Below, one piece after another: positions 21,885 through 33,637 of a stretch of 64,000 bases of DNA. Where the stretch lies: the NCBI GenBank assembly GCA_033239525.1, contig BSYO01000014.1:16972021-17036020 (forward strand), written 5' to 3'. The notes under the pieces were generated by a model. It was given only the letters and a program-made list of their open reading frames with translations. It made no database searches and was not told the origin of the DNA. The DNA comes from Nepenthes gracilis (lineage: Eukaryota; Streptophyta; Magnoliopsida; Caryophyllales; Nepenthaceae). Position numbers and translations under genes: made by a program. The first letter of the stretch is position 1, and the number at the start of each line of letters is the position of its first letter.

Positions 21885-23491
21885 GTATTTCCAACTCAAG
21901 ACCTTATTATTTCGATATTTACAAACCTGCCATTTTTTGCATGGACGGGATAACATCCTAAATCGAAACAGGATTCTGTCTGATTATAATTAAAATTTAA
22001 CTATTAAATAATATTTTTAATAATTATTTTTATTGAAAATTTTAATATTAAATTCAATATTCTATACATATTAATATTTTTAAAAAAAATTTTAAAATAC
22101 AAAGTTAGGAAACACTTTGAATATTATGGCCAGGTAATTTTTATTTATTAATTAATATGAATAAATTTATATAAATATACAAATAGATTTATAGTTATTA
22201 TATAATATTTATAAATGTATTTAAAATCATCTCAAAAATATTTTTTTATTGAGAGCGGCCGTCAGTATAATAGTTTGAGGGGGTTATATTTATTATGATG
22301 GATATTATTTAAATTATTAATTTATTTATAAAAAATAAGTAAATATCAGATTTATTTGAAAATGAATATTTTAAAAAATATTCAAAAATTAGCTTATATT
22401 TTTTATAAGTTGAGATGAGTTTCTTTTAAACAAATTTTAATTTAAATATTTTAGAAATTATTTTATTCTAATTTTGATAAGTACTTTATAAAATTGAATT
22501 AAAGAAAAAAAAAAAACCTTACCTTTCACCTCGTTCTTTATTTAATTAGACAACTCATAAATTTAACACGTCAATCTCTATCCTTTTCAAAATTATTAAA
22601 ACTATTTTTAAATTAATTTTATTAAATTATATTCTTAATATATATTTTAATCTAATGTATATTTATACATATTTTTAAACTATTTTTATATCATACGTGC
22701 ATTTGTACGTAAATTAAAATATGACTAAGTTGACTTATTTTTTATATAAAATAAATTCAATAATATAATAATATTTAAGAAAGGTAATTAATTTTAAAAT
22801 TGAAATTTTTTTTTTTAAAAAAAAATTGCCTGTGTGAGGAGTCCAATTTCCCGGCTCCGCAGCAACGCTTGCAATGCGCGTGACAACATTTAACGGACGC
22901 GTATTCGGCGTGTGGTACGGCGGTTGCCGTTGGCCATCAAGGAGGTGGCATCAATAGCACTCGGTAGGTGTCGTGTCTTGGTTTGACTGTGTTTTTTGTT
23001 TGTTATTTTCTAATTTTGATTTTTTTTTATGTTGGCTAGCTATCAGAAATTAGTGTTTAAAATTGTTGTATAGTTTTAATTTATATATTTTAATTACTTG
23101 TTAACAAAATATTTAACAAAGGAAATAATTAATTAGAAATGTTTCTAGTTTACACTTTGATGTTTATTTACAACTATTACCAACAAATTGATTACTTGAT
23201 AAATAATTTGTCCCCCATTTGACATTGAATTATGATAAAATAATTATAAGTTTAAGATTTTATTATATAAATTAACTCATGAAATTAATGAATTGAACTC
23301 AAATTAAATTTTATATTTATTTAATTAACAAGTTAAGAGAAAATAATAATTAAATAATTTATAACTTTATCTACTAAAGTTAAGTTGTGAATAAAATAAT
23401 TGTCTACTAATAATACACTAACCAATGGAGCCCGAACCTCAAATATTCTACTAACGTTTCTATTTGTAGCACGTTGCAGCGAACTCCAATG
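21885..23491. other. Intergenic AT-rich stretch with a GC-rich island
   Basis: No gene is supported. It has long A/T runs. An island at about 22840-22960 is GC-rich with many CpG dinucleotides; it has no open frame or recognisable motif and may be a fragment of a transposon or an old gene. Confidence 0.45.
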
Positions 23492-24301
23492 TGTTAGGTT
23501 TTGAGCTATTTTCTTATAAATCATACACCCATTTGTTATATCGTCAATGGTACGTCTGATATTGTGTGAGATTTGGCTCAATTGGAGAAACTTTTCGAAT
23601 GCTACATGACAGATACCTGAATCAAACAATTACACTGTTTGACGAAAATAAAGCCTTATGCACATCTAAGAGGTGCATATGCATACGTTGTCTAAAGAAG
23701 TCGTGCCTAAGGAGTGCTTGAGGAGTACTTGAGTGTTGTTAGTACAGTAGGTATACACCTGATAGGCACTCATTTACTTATAAAATCGTCCTGATACGAT
23801 TTTAAGGCATTCATTACAGTTCCCTTATATTGTTGAGCACCAACATTGTGAGAAAAGACAAGAGAGAAAGAAAAAAAGGGAAGAAAAGATTTACTCATCC
23901 ATTTGAATTTTGAATCATATTTCATTCTCCATCGATCTTGATTACATTATTCTTATTATTATGAAGGATATTTTATCGATTATTTTTCTTTTCTTTTATC
24001 TTATCTTATCTGTTGCACAAGTTTATTACTACAAAGTATCATGCTTTTATATTTGTTAGACCTTTTATAATCGAAACTCACCACATAGTAGGTATTTTTT
24101 AGAGTTATAATCCTGTGATTTTTTTTCATTTCTAAATAATTTTTTTACGTAAAATTTTATATCTCATTATTAATAATTGTTATTATTCATTGTATATTAT
24201 CGTGCCATCTCCTCACAAGTTCAAACAATGAGTTCAAAAATAAGTCTTCAAGAGATTAAATCTTGTCTTTGTGAGCAAATTTGTGACGTCTAGAATTCAA
24301 C
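23492..24301 (+). repeat. 5' LTR of the copia element
   Basis: Begins TGTTAGGTTTTGAGC and ends AATTCAACA, about 810 bases. It aligns by eye along its whole length with 28269-29031, with shared landmarks such as ACACCCATTT, GGCACTCAT, TTCATTACAGTT and AATTTTATATCTCATTATT. Confidence 0.85.
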
Positions 24302-24304
24302 AAA

Positions 24305-24316
24305 TGATATCAGAGA
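24305..24316 (+). other. Primer-binding site of the copia element
   Basis: TGATATCAGAGA a few bases after the 5' LTR; standard copia PBS is TGGTATCAGAGC, pairing with the 3' end of initiator tRNA-Met. Confidence 0.75.
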
Positions 24317-24329
24317 AATATTATTATTA

Positions 24330-27300
24330 TTGTGTCAAATTTTATTTGAACAAATAGAGAGTGCAAATAAGATGATTTGCTTAAATTGCTCAAATTATAA
24401 TATTGAAAGGAGTAAGATAAAAATTTATTATTTCTTAAAACAATACATCTTTTGGTATTTGTTTTCCAAAAATTCAAATCAAAATCTAATGAAGAATGGA
24501 CTTTCGAATATGAATAAATTTATGGATATATTCTGTAATTTATTAATGGTAATGTTTATAATCATATTTGTAATAAAATGCATGCAAAATATATGGGAGA
24601 AGTTGGAAATGTTTTATACATCAATGATTGATAACAATAAACTGTATTACTTAATAAATTGATACAATTGGGATATAATGAAGGCATTTCTATAGTCGAC
24701 TATCTGAACGAGTTTCAATGGTGCATAGACCAATTGAGTGATATGAGTATTAAATTTGATGATGAGTTATTGGGTTTATAATTGTTGACTGTATTACAAA
24801 ATTCTTGGAAAGTAATCCAGATTGCCATCTCCAACATTGTTTCTAACAATGTAGAAACGCTAGAGATAACCGATGGTATAATGTTAAATGAGAAAATGAG
24901 GAGAAGATCATAAGGCTTCACTTTCTTGTACTCCAGAGTGTTAGTCTCAAAATTACAAGAAAGAAACAAAGGATTAGGCTTCAAATCTATTGAAAAAAGT
25001 CAAAATAAGTCAAGATTATATTATCAAAATTTTGAATATCATCACTACGAAAAATAAGGTTACAATAAAATGTGTTACTATAAATAGAAGCGTGAGAATG
25101 AAGATAAGAGCAAGAATAAGGTTGAGAAGTCTTACGATAAAGAGAAAGTCTCAATTGTTATCAAATTTGATCTTCCCGTTTGCAAAGAAGAAGATGTAAT
25201 TAACTTGGCGGATCACATTACTCCATGTTACTTTAAGAAGTGAATTCTTTGTATCTTATATTTTAGGTGATTTCAAAGTATTAAAAATGGAAAATGAATG
25301 AGGGCCCTGAATCATGGGTAGCGGTTATGTGTGTTTGACCACTTGTAGCGGCATCAAATTATTGTTAAGGGATGTATGGCACGTGTCAGATATACAGCTG
25401 AATTTTATTTCAATGAGTAAACTCAATAATAAAGAATTTTATAACACCTCTTATAAAATAGTGAGAAAGCTCACTAGAGAATCTCTAATGATAATTTGAG
25501 AAAAAAACTTCAATTTTTGCTAGAGATATACATGTTGTTAGGAGTGACAAGTTTTTAGACATATGGCACAAGTGCTTAGGCCACATGAATTGACTAGCAA
25601 AAAAGAACCTCCTTCCGGATGTGATGGATGCAAAATTGAAGACTAGCACTAATTACTTGATGGAAAACAATGAAGAATTTTATTGCATGAAAACTCATCC
25701 ACAAAGAAGACAAATCTTATTATACAAATTTATATCGACATATGTGGCCCTCTTAAAATAAAGATACTCAGTAAAATACTTTATTTCATCACATTCATTA
25801 ATAACAGTTTAAGAAAACTATAAATTTATCCATTGAAATTGAAGGACCAAGCCTTTGACATTTTTAAACAATTTCATCCCTCAATTGAACGGTAAAAGGG
25901 AAAGACAATGCATTTGAATTGATAATAGAGAGGAACACAATTTAGTATTTGATGTATATTGTTAGTCATACGAAATTTGACACGAAAGGATTTAACTGAA
26001 GATACCACACCTCAATTGTGTAGTCAATAGGATGAATAAAATGTTAATTGATAGAGTTTGCGGCATGCTTTTGGAGTGAACTTTTCGATTCTTTTTAGGG
26101 AAAAGTATTGATTGTAGTGGCTCACGTAATCAACCTTTTAGCTAGTGGACATTGGAAAGGAGATCTCCTATGACCACTTACATGTGTTTGAATGCAAGTT
26201 ATTTATCCATGTTCTAAAGGACAGGAGGAGCAAGCTTGAGGTGAAGATAAGACAATATATCTTTCTTGAATATGGAAAAAATGACTTTAGCTATCGGTTC
26301 TATGATCAAATGGAAAAGAAACTTGTGAGGTCATAGGATGTAATGTTTATGGAAGATTAAACTATTGAGGATATTAATAAAGTGGAAAATGTAATCTCTA
26401 ACAAAGATAACAACTAGTTTTACGATTAGAATCCTGAATTTTTTACTCTAATATCAATTCAAGTTGAAAATGGTGCTCGGTGTAATCTTGAAGGCAAAGA
26501 AGATCATGATATTTCTATTCTTAATGATGTGGATGATGCTTATATGAATATTATTACTAATGATTATACTCATCATGATATTCCTGGACTTGCACTAACC
26601 ATTTCACTATGATGATCCATAAGAGATCGAAAACTATTCTATTATCTATCAGCTGATGAGGATGTATTATTCATCAATAATGAAGAACCCAAATACTTTG
26701 ATGAAGTAATGGAGAATGAATACAAGTTAGAGCAGATAGAAACTATGTAGGATAGGATAAAGTCCTTACAAGAAAACTAAATTTTTAAGATGACCAAATT
26801 GCTTGAGTGCAAGTAAGTTTTGAAGAATAAGTGAATTTTTTGCGTGGAATCTGATGAGAAATTAACCAATTGAAGGTCATTGATTTTGGGGGGATTTTTG
26901 CTCCCATTGTGAAAATATCTTCCATTAGGGTAGTTTACGGATTAGCTATGACTCTTGATCTAGAAATTGAATAATTAGATGTGTGGATAATCTTTCTCTA
27001 TGACGATCTTGAGGAAAAAAATATATATTAAACAATCGATGAAATTTTGAGTTGAGAAAAATGGTCATTTAGTATGCCATTTAAAGAAAGCCAATGGTCA
27101 TTTAGTATGCCATTTAAAGAAAGCCTTTACGGGCTAAAAGAAGTCTTTGGATAGTGATATAAAAAATTTGAATCTGTGATAGTAAGTCGAAATTATTGAA
27201 ATATTATTTTAAACCATTATATATTCATTCAAATATTCTCAGAATAGGACTTCATCATCCTCCTATTCTATATGGATGGCATGCTTATTATGGGTTGAAA

Positions 27301-28250
27301 TGGCTCTAAGATTGCAAAGCTGAAGAAACAACTTGAAAAATCATTTGCCATGAAAGATTTGTGTTTGGAAATCATTTGCCTCCTATTCTAAATTTTTGGT
27401 ATATAAAAAATTTACGATCATAAAGTAAAAAATTATTGATATCCCAAGAGAATTATATTAAAAAATTATTTCAACACATCTACATAAAGAAGTACAAATT
27501 GGTGAATACTTTACTCGCCGATCACTTCCAATTAAGTATTTGGTAGTATTCTTTTGTAGATAATGAGAAAGCCAATATGAGACACGTTTCTTACTTTTTA
27601 ACTATAAGTAATTTGATGTATATGATGGTCTATATGAGATCAGATATAGCTCATATAATTGGAACAATTAGTCAATTCTTCTCTAACCCTCAAAAGAAAT
27701 ATTGGTCCATGATAGAATGGATATTGAGGTATTTATAAGAAACTTCTAAGATGTATTTATGCTTTGAAATTAGCAAGCTACTTTTGGTTAGGTATACTGA
27801 TGCAAACACGATAGACGATATTCACTCTCAGAAGTTCACTTTGTGCCATTTGGTTATATTTGCAAGATGAGTTACATCTCAACAATCAAAGCTACAAAAA
27901 TATATTACTCTCTCTAACACTGAAGTAGAATATATTATTATGATAGAGGCAAGTCAGAAAATGTTATGAATAAGGAAGTTCATTGATAAACTCGACTTCA
28001 GGCAAAAGCTATATGTGATATTTTGTGATAATTAAAGTGTCATTCACATTTATAGGACTTTATCATTTCATTCTAAGTCAAATTACATCAATGTTCGACA
28101 TCATTGGATGAATAATATTATCGATTTGGAATTATTGACATTTGATAAGGTTAAAATGAAAAAAATGAGTCAGACATGATCACTAACATGGTGTAAAAGA
28201 AATAGCTCGAAGCTTATCAAACTATAGCTAATATGGTAATGGTTCCTATA
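24330..28250 (+). pseudogene. Copia gag-pol remnant
   Basis: Readable landmarks in order: gag-like frames at 24330-25200; gag-pre-integrase GSGYVCLTTCSGIKLLLRDV near 25320-25380 and LNFISMSKL; integrase zinc start WHKCLGHMN near 25565; RT pieces LDVWIIFLYDDLEEK (about 26975-27020), FKESLYGLKE (about 27112) and LLYMDGMLIMG (about 27265), where YVDD has become YMDG; RNase H LQKYITLSNTEVEYI and FCDN near 27895-28035, then SFHSKSNYINVRHHWM near 28070. No frame exceeds about 110 codons, so it cannot make a polyprotein. Confidence 0.85.
27061..27126 (+). repeat. 33-bp tandem duplication inside copia RT
   Basis: Two adjacent copies (27061-27093, 27094-27126) differ only in the last base. The block begins ATGGTCATTTAGTATGCC. 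Length is a multiple of three. No other copy is seen. Confidence 0.9.
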
Positions 28251-28268
28251 AAATTATGAGAAAAAATT

Positions 28269-29031
28269 TATTAAATTTTGACTTACTCTTTTATAAGTTC
28301 TACACCCATTTTGTATATCATTTAGTAGTACGTCTAATACTACGCATGGCTTGCCTCGATCAGAGGAACTTTACAAGTAGCACATGATAGGAACCTGAAC
28401 TAAATATATCCACCATTTAACCAAATTAGAGGTGCCATATGCATGCTTGAGGGGCACACTTGCATATTTTGTCTACAAAAGTCATGGCTAAGGAACACTT
28501 GAAGAGCGCTCTAGCATCATTTGCATAGTAAGTCTACACCTGATTGGCACTCATGCACCATTCTCGATCTAAAATTATCATGATACAATTCTAGGGCATT
28601 CATTACAGTTTTCTAATTTGTTGAGCATCGACACTGTGAAAAATGAAGAGAAAGAGAGAGAAAATGAAAATTTACTCATATGTCTGACTCTCAAATCGTG
28701 TTTCATTTTTCACCTATCTTGGATACATTATTATTATTGTTCTAAAGGTTTATTATTATAATGAATTATATTCTTATATTTATTTAAAAATTTTATAATC
28801 GAAACTCACTGTATAGTTAATATTTTTTAGACTTATAATCTCATAGTTTTTTTATCATTTTTAATGAGATTTTTAACATAAAATTTTATATCTCATTATT
28901 CATAAATATTATTATTTATTGTACGTTATCATGTCATCTCCTCATGTGTTTAAATAATGGGTTTAAAAATAATCATTAAAGAGATTAAATGTCGGCTTTA
29001 TGGCCAAGGGTTTGACTTCCGAAATCCAACA
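28269..29031 (+). repeat. 3' LTR of the copia element
   Basis: Begins TATTAAATTTTGAC (first TG decayed to TA) and ends AAATCCAACA, about 763 bases, preceded by the purine-rich run ATGAGAAAAAA. Confidence 0.85.
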
Positions 29032-29409
29032 CAACGATCTCCCTCTTCATGTTGCTACACTCGCTGCATCTCTCTCTCACTACATATAAAGTATTAATTT
29101 CAAATGATTACTTTAATGATAATTAGTTTAATTAAATTGATAAATTATCAAGCATAATTAAAATTTTAGATTAAAAATAAGTTTCACATTGGGATAATTT
29201 AGGTCGAGTGGCGCTTGATTTGTACCTAATTCATATATAAGTATATTTTAGACAAAATATCCATACCTAAAATGCACTCGAGCGGTGCTCGTATATGTTT
29301 AGGATAGAATATTAACACTTGATAGGCACTCATGAGCAATATGGATTGTACCTCAATATCTGATTTATAGCTAATAGGTATATGTGTGCTGATTTTCTAT
29401 AAATAGGCC
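29032..29409. repeat. Fragment of an LTR-like repeat, cut by the family B element
   Basis: From about 29105 to 29409 it aligns by eye with 60843-61192: shared blocks include TTTAATTAAATT, AAAATTTTAG, ATAGAATAT and the final TATAAATAGG. It stops at the TATA-like block, where the family B LTR begins at 29410. A third, weaker relative is near 10040-10170. Confidence 0.65.
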
Positions 29410-29760
29410 TGTTGAGTCCAACTTGGAATGGGCCAAAGACAACAAGGCCTAGACCCCCATGGAGCCCAAAGGTTCGGGAGAGCAGCCCACGTGGCGTTCC
29501 AGAGCAATGGCCAATCAGCGCACCACTGCAATCCATTAAGGCGACTGCAGGCAGTAGGAGCCAGCCCTAAAAATGCTAGCCAATAAGGAGAAAGTCAACG
29601 CTGCAAACAACGGCGCATGCCGTACTCCCAAGCTACCCATCCAATCCTCGCGCGAGCAACAGACCAAGTGTCGCCAACGCCCAACGACGGTCTCCACACC
29701 GCCGCAAGACAACAACTGATATCGTTAGCTGCCGCCAATGGTCAGTGGTCGGCGAATCTC
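29410..29760 (+). repeat. Truncated 5' LTR of the family B element
   Basis: Begins TGTTGAGTCCAACTTGG and follows 35132 onward to about 29760 (shared GCAGCCCACGTGG-like and TCAGTGG blocks). Then similarity stops, so the right half of the LTR is missing. Confidence 0.7.
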
Positions 29761-29824
29761 AGCTCACCATATGTCAAAGGTTCCCACGCCCAAGTCAGAA
29801 AGACAGACGTCCGCTTGTAAAAAC

Positions 29825-30112
29825 AAAATTGTGGCTCCATGCCGCATGGCCCACACCCGGTCGAACCCCAAACTTCGGCTCCGCGCCGAAAGGCCCTAGG
29901 CGGCCACAAAAACTTGGCTCCGCACCAAGCGGCCCACACGCAGTCAAACCCCAAACTTCGACTCCACGCTGAAAAGCCCTAGGTAGCCACAAAACCTTGG
30001 CTCCGTGCCAAGCGGCCCACATGCGATAGAACCCGAAACTTTTTCTTTGTGCCGAAAGGCCTTAAGCGGCCACAAAACCTCGGCTCTGTGCTGAGCAACC
30101 TAGCGCAATCGG
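29825..30112. repeat. 83-bp tandem repeat array, about 3.5 units
   Basis: Units run from GCCACAAAACCTTGGCTCCG through CAAGCGGCCCACA and AACCCCAAACTTCG to GCCGAAAGGCCCTAGGCG. The two central units are exactly 83 bases. The position, at the pol-side end of the antisense gene, matches that of the 39-bp array in family A, though the unit is unrelated. Confidence 0.85.
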
Positions 30113-30545
30113 ACAAGTAGGCCATAGGAGAAGAGAGCACCCTCAATCAACGATGATCGATGGGTTAGGACCATGTGCACAAAGGCGATGACGCCCCAAG
30201 CAGGGTCAAGCACCGAGACGATGTTGTGCACACTACGGCCTAAGACCCAGAGTCTGGCTGCTATAGCCGCAAAACCCAATTGGCCCTCGAGTGACTCCAC
30301 CAGGCGTGTGACGATGTCCAATCCCCTGGACCGAGCATCCCGCTACACGCGAGATGCGATGACATTCTCAGTCGAAGGACGAGCATAGCGCAAGAGGCTC
30401 CGGATTTGAGCCTTGACGATGATAGTAAAACGGCATAACCATTACAAGACAGATTGCAAAGAAAATAAAGTATCTATTATTCAAGTGAAAGATTACAGAG
30501 GCCTACTCAAAAAGCTATCTATACAAGAAAGGGACCAAAAAACCG

Positions 30546-32492
30546 CTATCGTACAGGATTAGGGGATCCTGCCTCCTTCAGATTGTCAACCAGATTTAAG
30601 CAATCACTAACCCCATCATTACGGGGATCAAAGAATCCCGCGGGAATGTCCAGAGCAACGATGAAGGCTATGCGGCGACACATGTGTATGCCATCCTGAA
30701 ACCTTGCATCCAAAAGTCGGAAGGTCTCCTTTGAAGAAAGTCGACTCGTGAGACTGCCTTAGCCTGCGCGCACCGCTCTCAAAAGTCAGCGAGGAGACCT
30801 TCAATCATCTGCACATGCCCCCTCAACTGATCAACTTCCTGTCTCAAGGTGATGACCTCGCTTCTCCAATGTTGCCCGGCCTCCCACTCACCCTCTTCTC
30901 GAGCCCGACGAGCACGCTCGTCGCGTTGGACAGGGCAGTGTAGAAGAGACGGACCATGTTCGGAGTCTACAGAGGGAAAAGAAAGACAAACCGTCCGTTA
31001 GTCCTAACCAGGGAAAAAGCACCACAGTGGGAGTCAGTGAACAAAATTTCCTACTTGACAGGAAAAGTCAGCATACCTCAACCCCCTACCCCACTCCAAA
31101 ATCTAAGAAGTCCGGGGGCTCCGTTTGCCCAATCACATCAGTCATCTCTCTCTCCAGATCAGCACCGATCGCAGTTATACCAATGGCCTCCTCGGGTAGG
31201 ACAGGCTCACCAGAGAGGGACTCAGGGCCATGGGCGGATAGTCCAAGCGACACGCGATACAGAATCTCGACCCCCTCTAGGACATCCGACAGCGCAACGC
31301 CGAACCCCAAACCTGCTATCTCAAGGGGCTCTATTGAGCCTGACTCTACCACTTCGGCGCCGAATGCAGACTCTTTTGCAAAGGGCTCCACCTGCGATTC
31401 GCCAGCAAGGGGCACCTACTCGACACCGAATGGAGAACCCGATGCAGAACCCTCACCTGAATGAAGCTCAATCACTAGGATGCCATATTTCGCCAGGGCA
31501 ACGGTTGGAATAAGAGCTTGCCCTGCAGCTTTTGCTGATGGCAATAGCTGTGGCACTCGTGCGGTGGCCAAAGCAGCGGTAACCGACAATGGAGCAAGCT
31601 TGGCGGACTAGCTCAGTGTGGCCGGCAGTGTCAGGGCCCTCCTCCTAGAGTTGCCGCCGACCCCTCTCATCCTCTTTAAAGCCACCATGTCCTCGTCCGA
31701 AGAAGACTATAGAGATAGCAACTGATCATCCTGCTCGGACAACCCCTCGGGTGGTTCCCTTAGGACCAAAGCTCTAGCCTTCCCTTTCTGGGAGACGCCT
31801 GCCACTACCCTGCTAACCCTATCCCAACCGATAGCCATGAACATCTCTTGGGTGAGGTAGTACCCCTGCTCTGCAAAGGTCTCGATCACGGCCTCTATGT
31901 CACCGATAAGTTTTTTCTCCTACTGCACTTCCTCGTCACTCACTATTTTGGAAAAGAATGCGTTGACAAGGCCCCACCCTCTCAAGCATTCCCACTCTAG
32001 AGGGAGCGCCAGGAAGAAGTAACAATTCTTCCAATTCTTCACAGAATTTGGGTTCATCTTCCAAAAACTAAACACCGCACGAGGAGACATGGAGAGCCAA
32101 TCCTCTGTCTGGACAAAGCGAAAGATTACCTTCAATGAGCGAGGATTGAATGCACCACCGTGAAGTCTAACAAAAACGCACATCGTCACCAGATAATGAA
32201 TGGCGTTGGGATGGAGTCGGGCCACGAAGACTTTAAGCACCTCAAACATGCCATACAAGTCAAGCTCCATGGGAAATCGAAGGCCCCGGTGCAAATGGTG
32301 CTTGTACACCATGATGTAGCCCCCAGGGAGCACGTTCGCTCTACCGCCCTTTCCAGGAAGAAGGTGGGCCCAGTTGCCAGGAACATCGTACTCTACTCTC
32401 AGGGCGGCGACAGCACTCGGCGTAAGGACAAACTTAATGTTGCTCACTATCTAACGGATCGAGGAAGAAGGAGAGCCTCTCTTTTTTGTCAT
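30546..32492 (-). pseudogene. Antisense gene of family B (Transposase_28-like domain + coiled coil), nearly intact domain
   Basis: An ATG at 32492 opens MTKKRGSPSSSIR, then one TAG, then 175 clean codons down to 31920 (IKFVLTPSAVAAL onward). The domain has MVYKHHLHRGLRFP, VARLHPNAIHYL and FVQTEDWLSMSPRAV, matching the family A protein at every landmark. A linker of changing frames with acidic, Pro-rich sequence follows to 31077. A 110-base intron (30967-31076; GAG|GTATGC to CTGTAG|ACT) comes next. Exon 2 (30966-30546) reads as a coiled coil (SEVITLRQEVDQLRG) and then CRRIAFIVALDIPAGFFD and SPNPVR before TAG. Function unknown; Pfam labels the domain 'putative gypsy type transposon', without evidence of transposase activity. 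Confidence 0.8.
30967..31076 (-). other. Intron of the family B antisense gene
   Basis: GTATGC at 31076 and a pyrimidine-rich end TTTTCCCTCTGTAG at 30967. Upstream exon ends in GAG in phase 0, the same context as in family A. Confidence 0.7.
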
Positions 32493-32540
32493 GTTTGGAA
32501 CAAGTGATGGCAAAGTGTTCAAAAGTGAAAATGCACGCCC

Positions 32541-32549
32541 CTTTATATA
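32541..32549 (-). promoter_or_regulatory. TATA box of the family B antisense gene
   Basis: TATATAAAG followed by GGGGCG lies about 50 bases before the ATG at 32492. Confidence 0.65.
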
Positions 32550-33004
32550 GACAATGCTTGGAAGGAAAAGTGGCATCGCGCAAGAAAACATAGAGGACGC
32601 CCTAAATGATGGCCTTGACATGTGCCCATTTAGCAAAACACCGCAAGTCACCCCATGGCAGCCCATCATGGCACTCGCAAACTGCCACCCCACTCACACC
32701 GCAGCCGCCTGCCGAAATCCCAACTGTCACACCCACAATGCAACGATTCTAGCCATTAGGAGCGGCGTAACCCCTTCCAGAACACATAATTGGAAGAAAA
32801 AAAGGTTAACCGAACACAACGAATTGCGATAAACCAATTGTTCAGTTAAATAATAAAATTTCATTAAATATTTTCCCTAATAAGGTTTTTTCACATGAGA
32901 AGTCGACCAGTGGCTACAGAATACAACTATTTGCCCCCTCCGAGCTCTGTAGGATCAGGAGTCATGAATTCCATTAGTTTTGAGTGCGTCCTGGCACCTG
33001 AATT

Positions 33005-33637
33005 TTAGGAGTCCAAGAGGCCCATGCGAAAGCCCGGCACCGCCAACGAAGCTATTCTCCGGCTTAGCTGAATACCTTCCTGGAATCTTCTTTCCAGCAA
33101 GGGAGCCAGCTCTTCCGGTTGGATTCTCAACCTTAGCTCAGCCTCCTGCCTCGCATGGACGACGTGTTCCTCCCTGAGCCACACCCAATATCGCTCAAGC
33201 TCCTCCTGAAGAGCAACTATTTGGTTTTGAGCCTGCAAGTTGGCGTTAGCAAGCTGCGACGCCCTCGCCTCTGCCTCTGACCATGCTTGCCCAAAGTGAG
33301 CCACTAGTACCCGAGTCTGCTCGACCTCTTCAACGACAACCTGCACCCGGGCCTCCATGTCCTTCATTGCCCTCAAGACGTGATGAAAGGACATAATGGC
33401 TCCCCCAGGCCTTCAATGCCACAAGGAGCTGGATGCCCCATCGGATTCAAAGCCCAGTGGTGCCCTCAGGAACCTCATCGGCCTGATGATAGAAGGCTCT
33501 GAATGACAACCCTCCGCTGCCGCTGCGAAAGGAATAGCCTCATCATGGCTGCTCGAGGCTTGCTCTCCCCGTTTGGATTCCTCAGTGGGAGGTTCAGACT
33601 CCGAGGAAGAAAACAGACTTATGATCAGGGTCACCAC
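33005..33637 (-). CDS. Second antisense ORF of family B, coiled-coil protein, one in-frame stop
   Basis: One frame runs 211 codons from 33637 to 33005 with a single TGA after codon 74 (LWH, stop, RPGGAIMSF). The first part is Ser/Glu-rich (SSSESEPPTEESKRGE). The second part is strongly heptad-like: MKDMEARVQVVVEEVEQTRV, then ANLQAQNQIVALQEELERY and RQEAELRLRI. It lies upstream of the Transposase_28-like gene on the same strand and is separated from it by about 500 bases with its own TATA box. It has no counterpart in the family A copies. It resembles no enzyme that I know. The TGA may be a recent mutation of CGA or TGG. Confidence 0.5.

Larger units (their letters stand above)
23492..29031 (+). 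mobile_element. Ty1/copia LTR retrotransposon, complete outline, decayed coding region
   Basis: LTRs lie at 23492-24301 and 28269-29031. The flanking five bases are CAATG (23487-23491) and CAACG (29032-29036), a target duplication with one change. A PBS-like TGATATCAGAG follows the 5' LTR, one base from the TGGTATCAGAG that pairs with plant initiator tRNA-Met in copia elements. The interior shows gag-pre-integrase, integrase, RT and RNase H in copia order, all with many stops and frameshifts. Insertion interrupted sequence now split between GAACTC at 23481-23486 and ATCTCCCTC at 29037. Confidence 0.9.

Noticed and set aside
24330..24662. 110-codon frame as an independent host gene
   Set aside because: It lies just behind the copia primer-binding site where gag is expected; treated as part of the element.
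30956..31513. Plus-strand 185-codon Pro/Arg/Ser/Gln-rich frame
   Set aside because: It is the reverse of the antisense gene's acidic linker and crosses its intron; low-complexity shadow.
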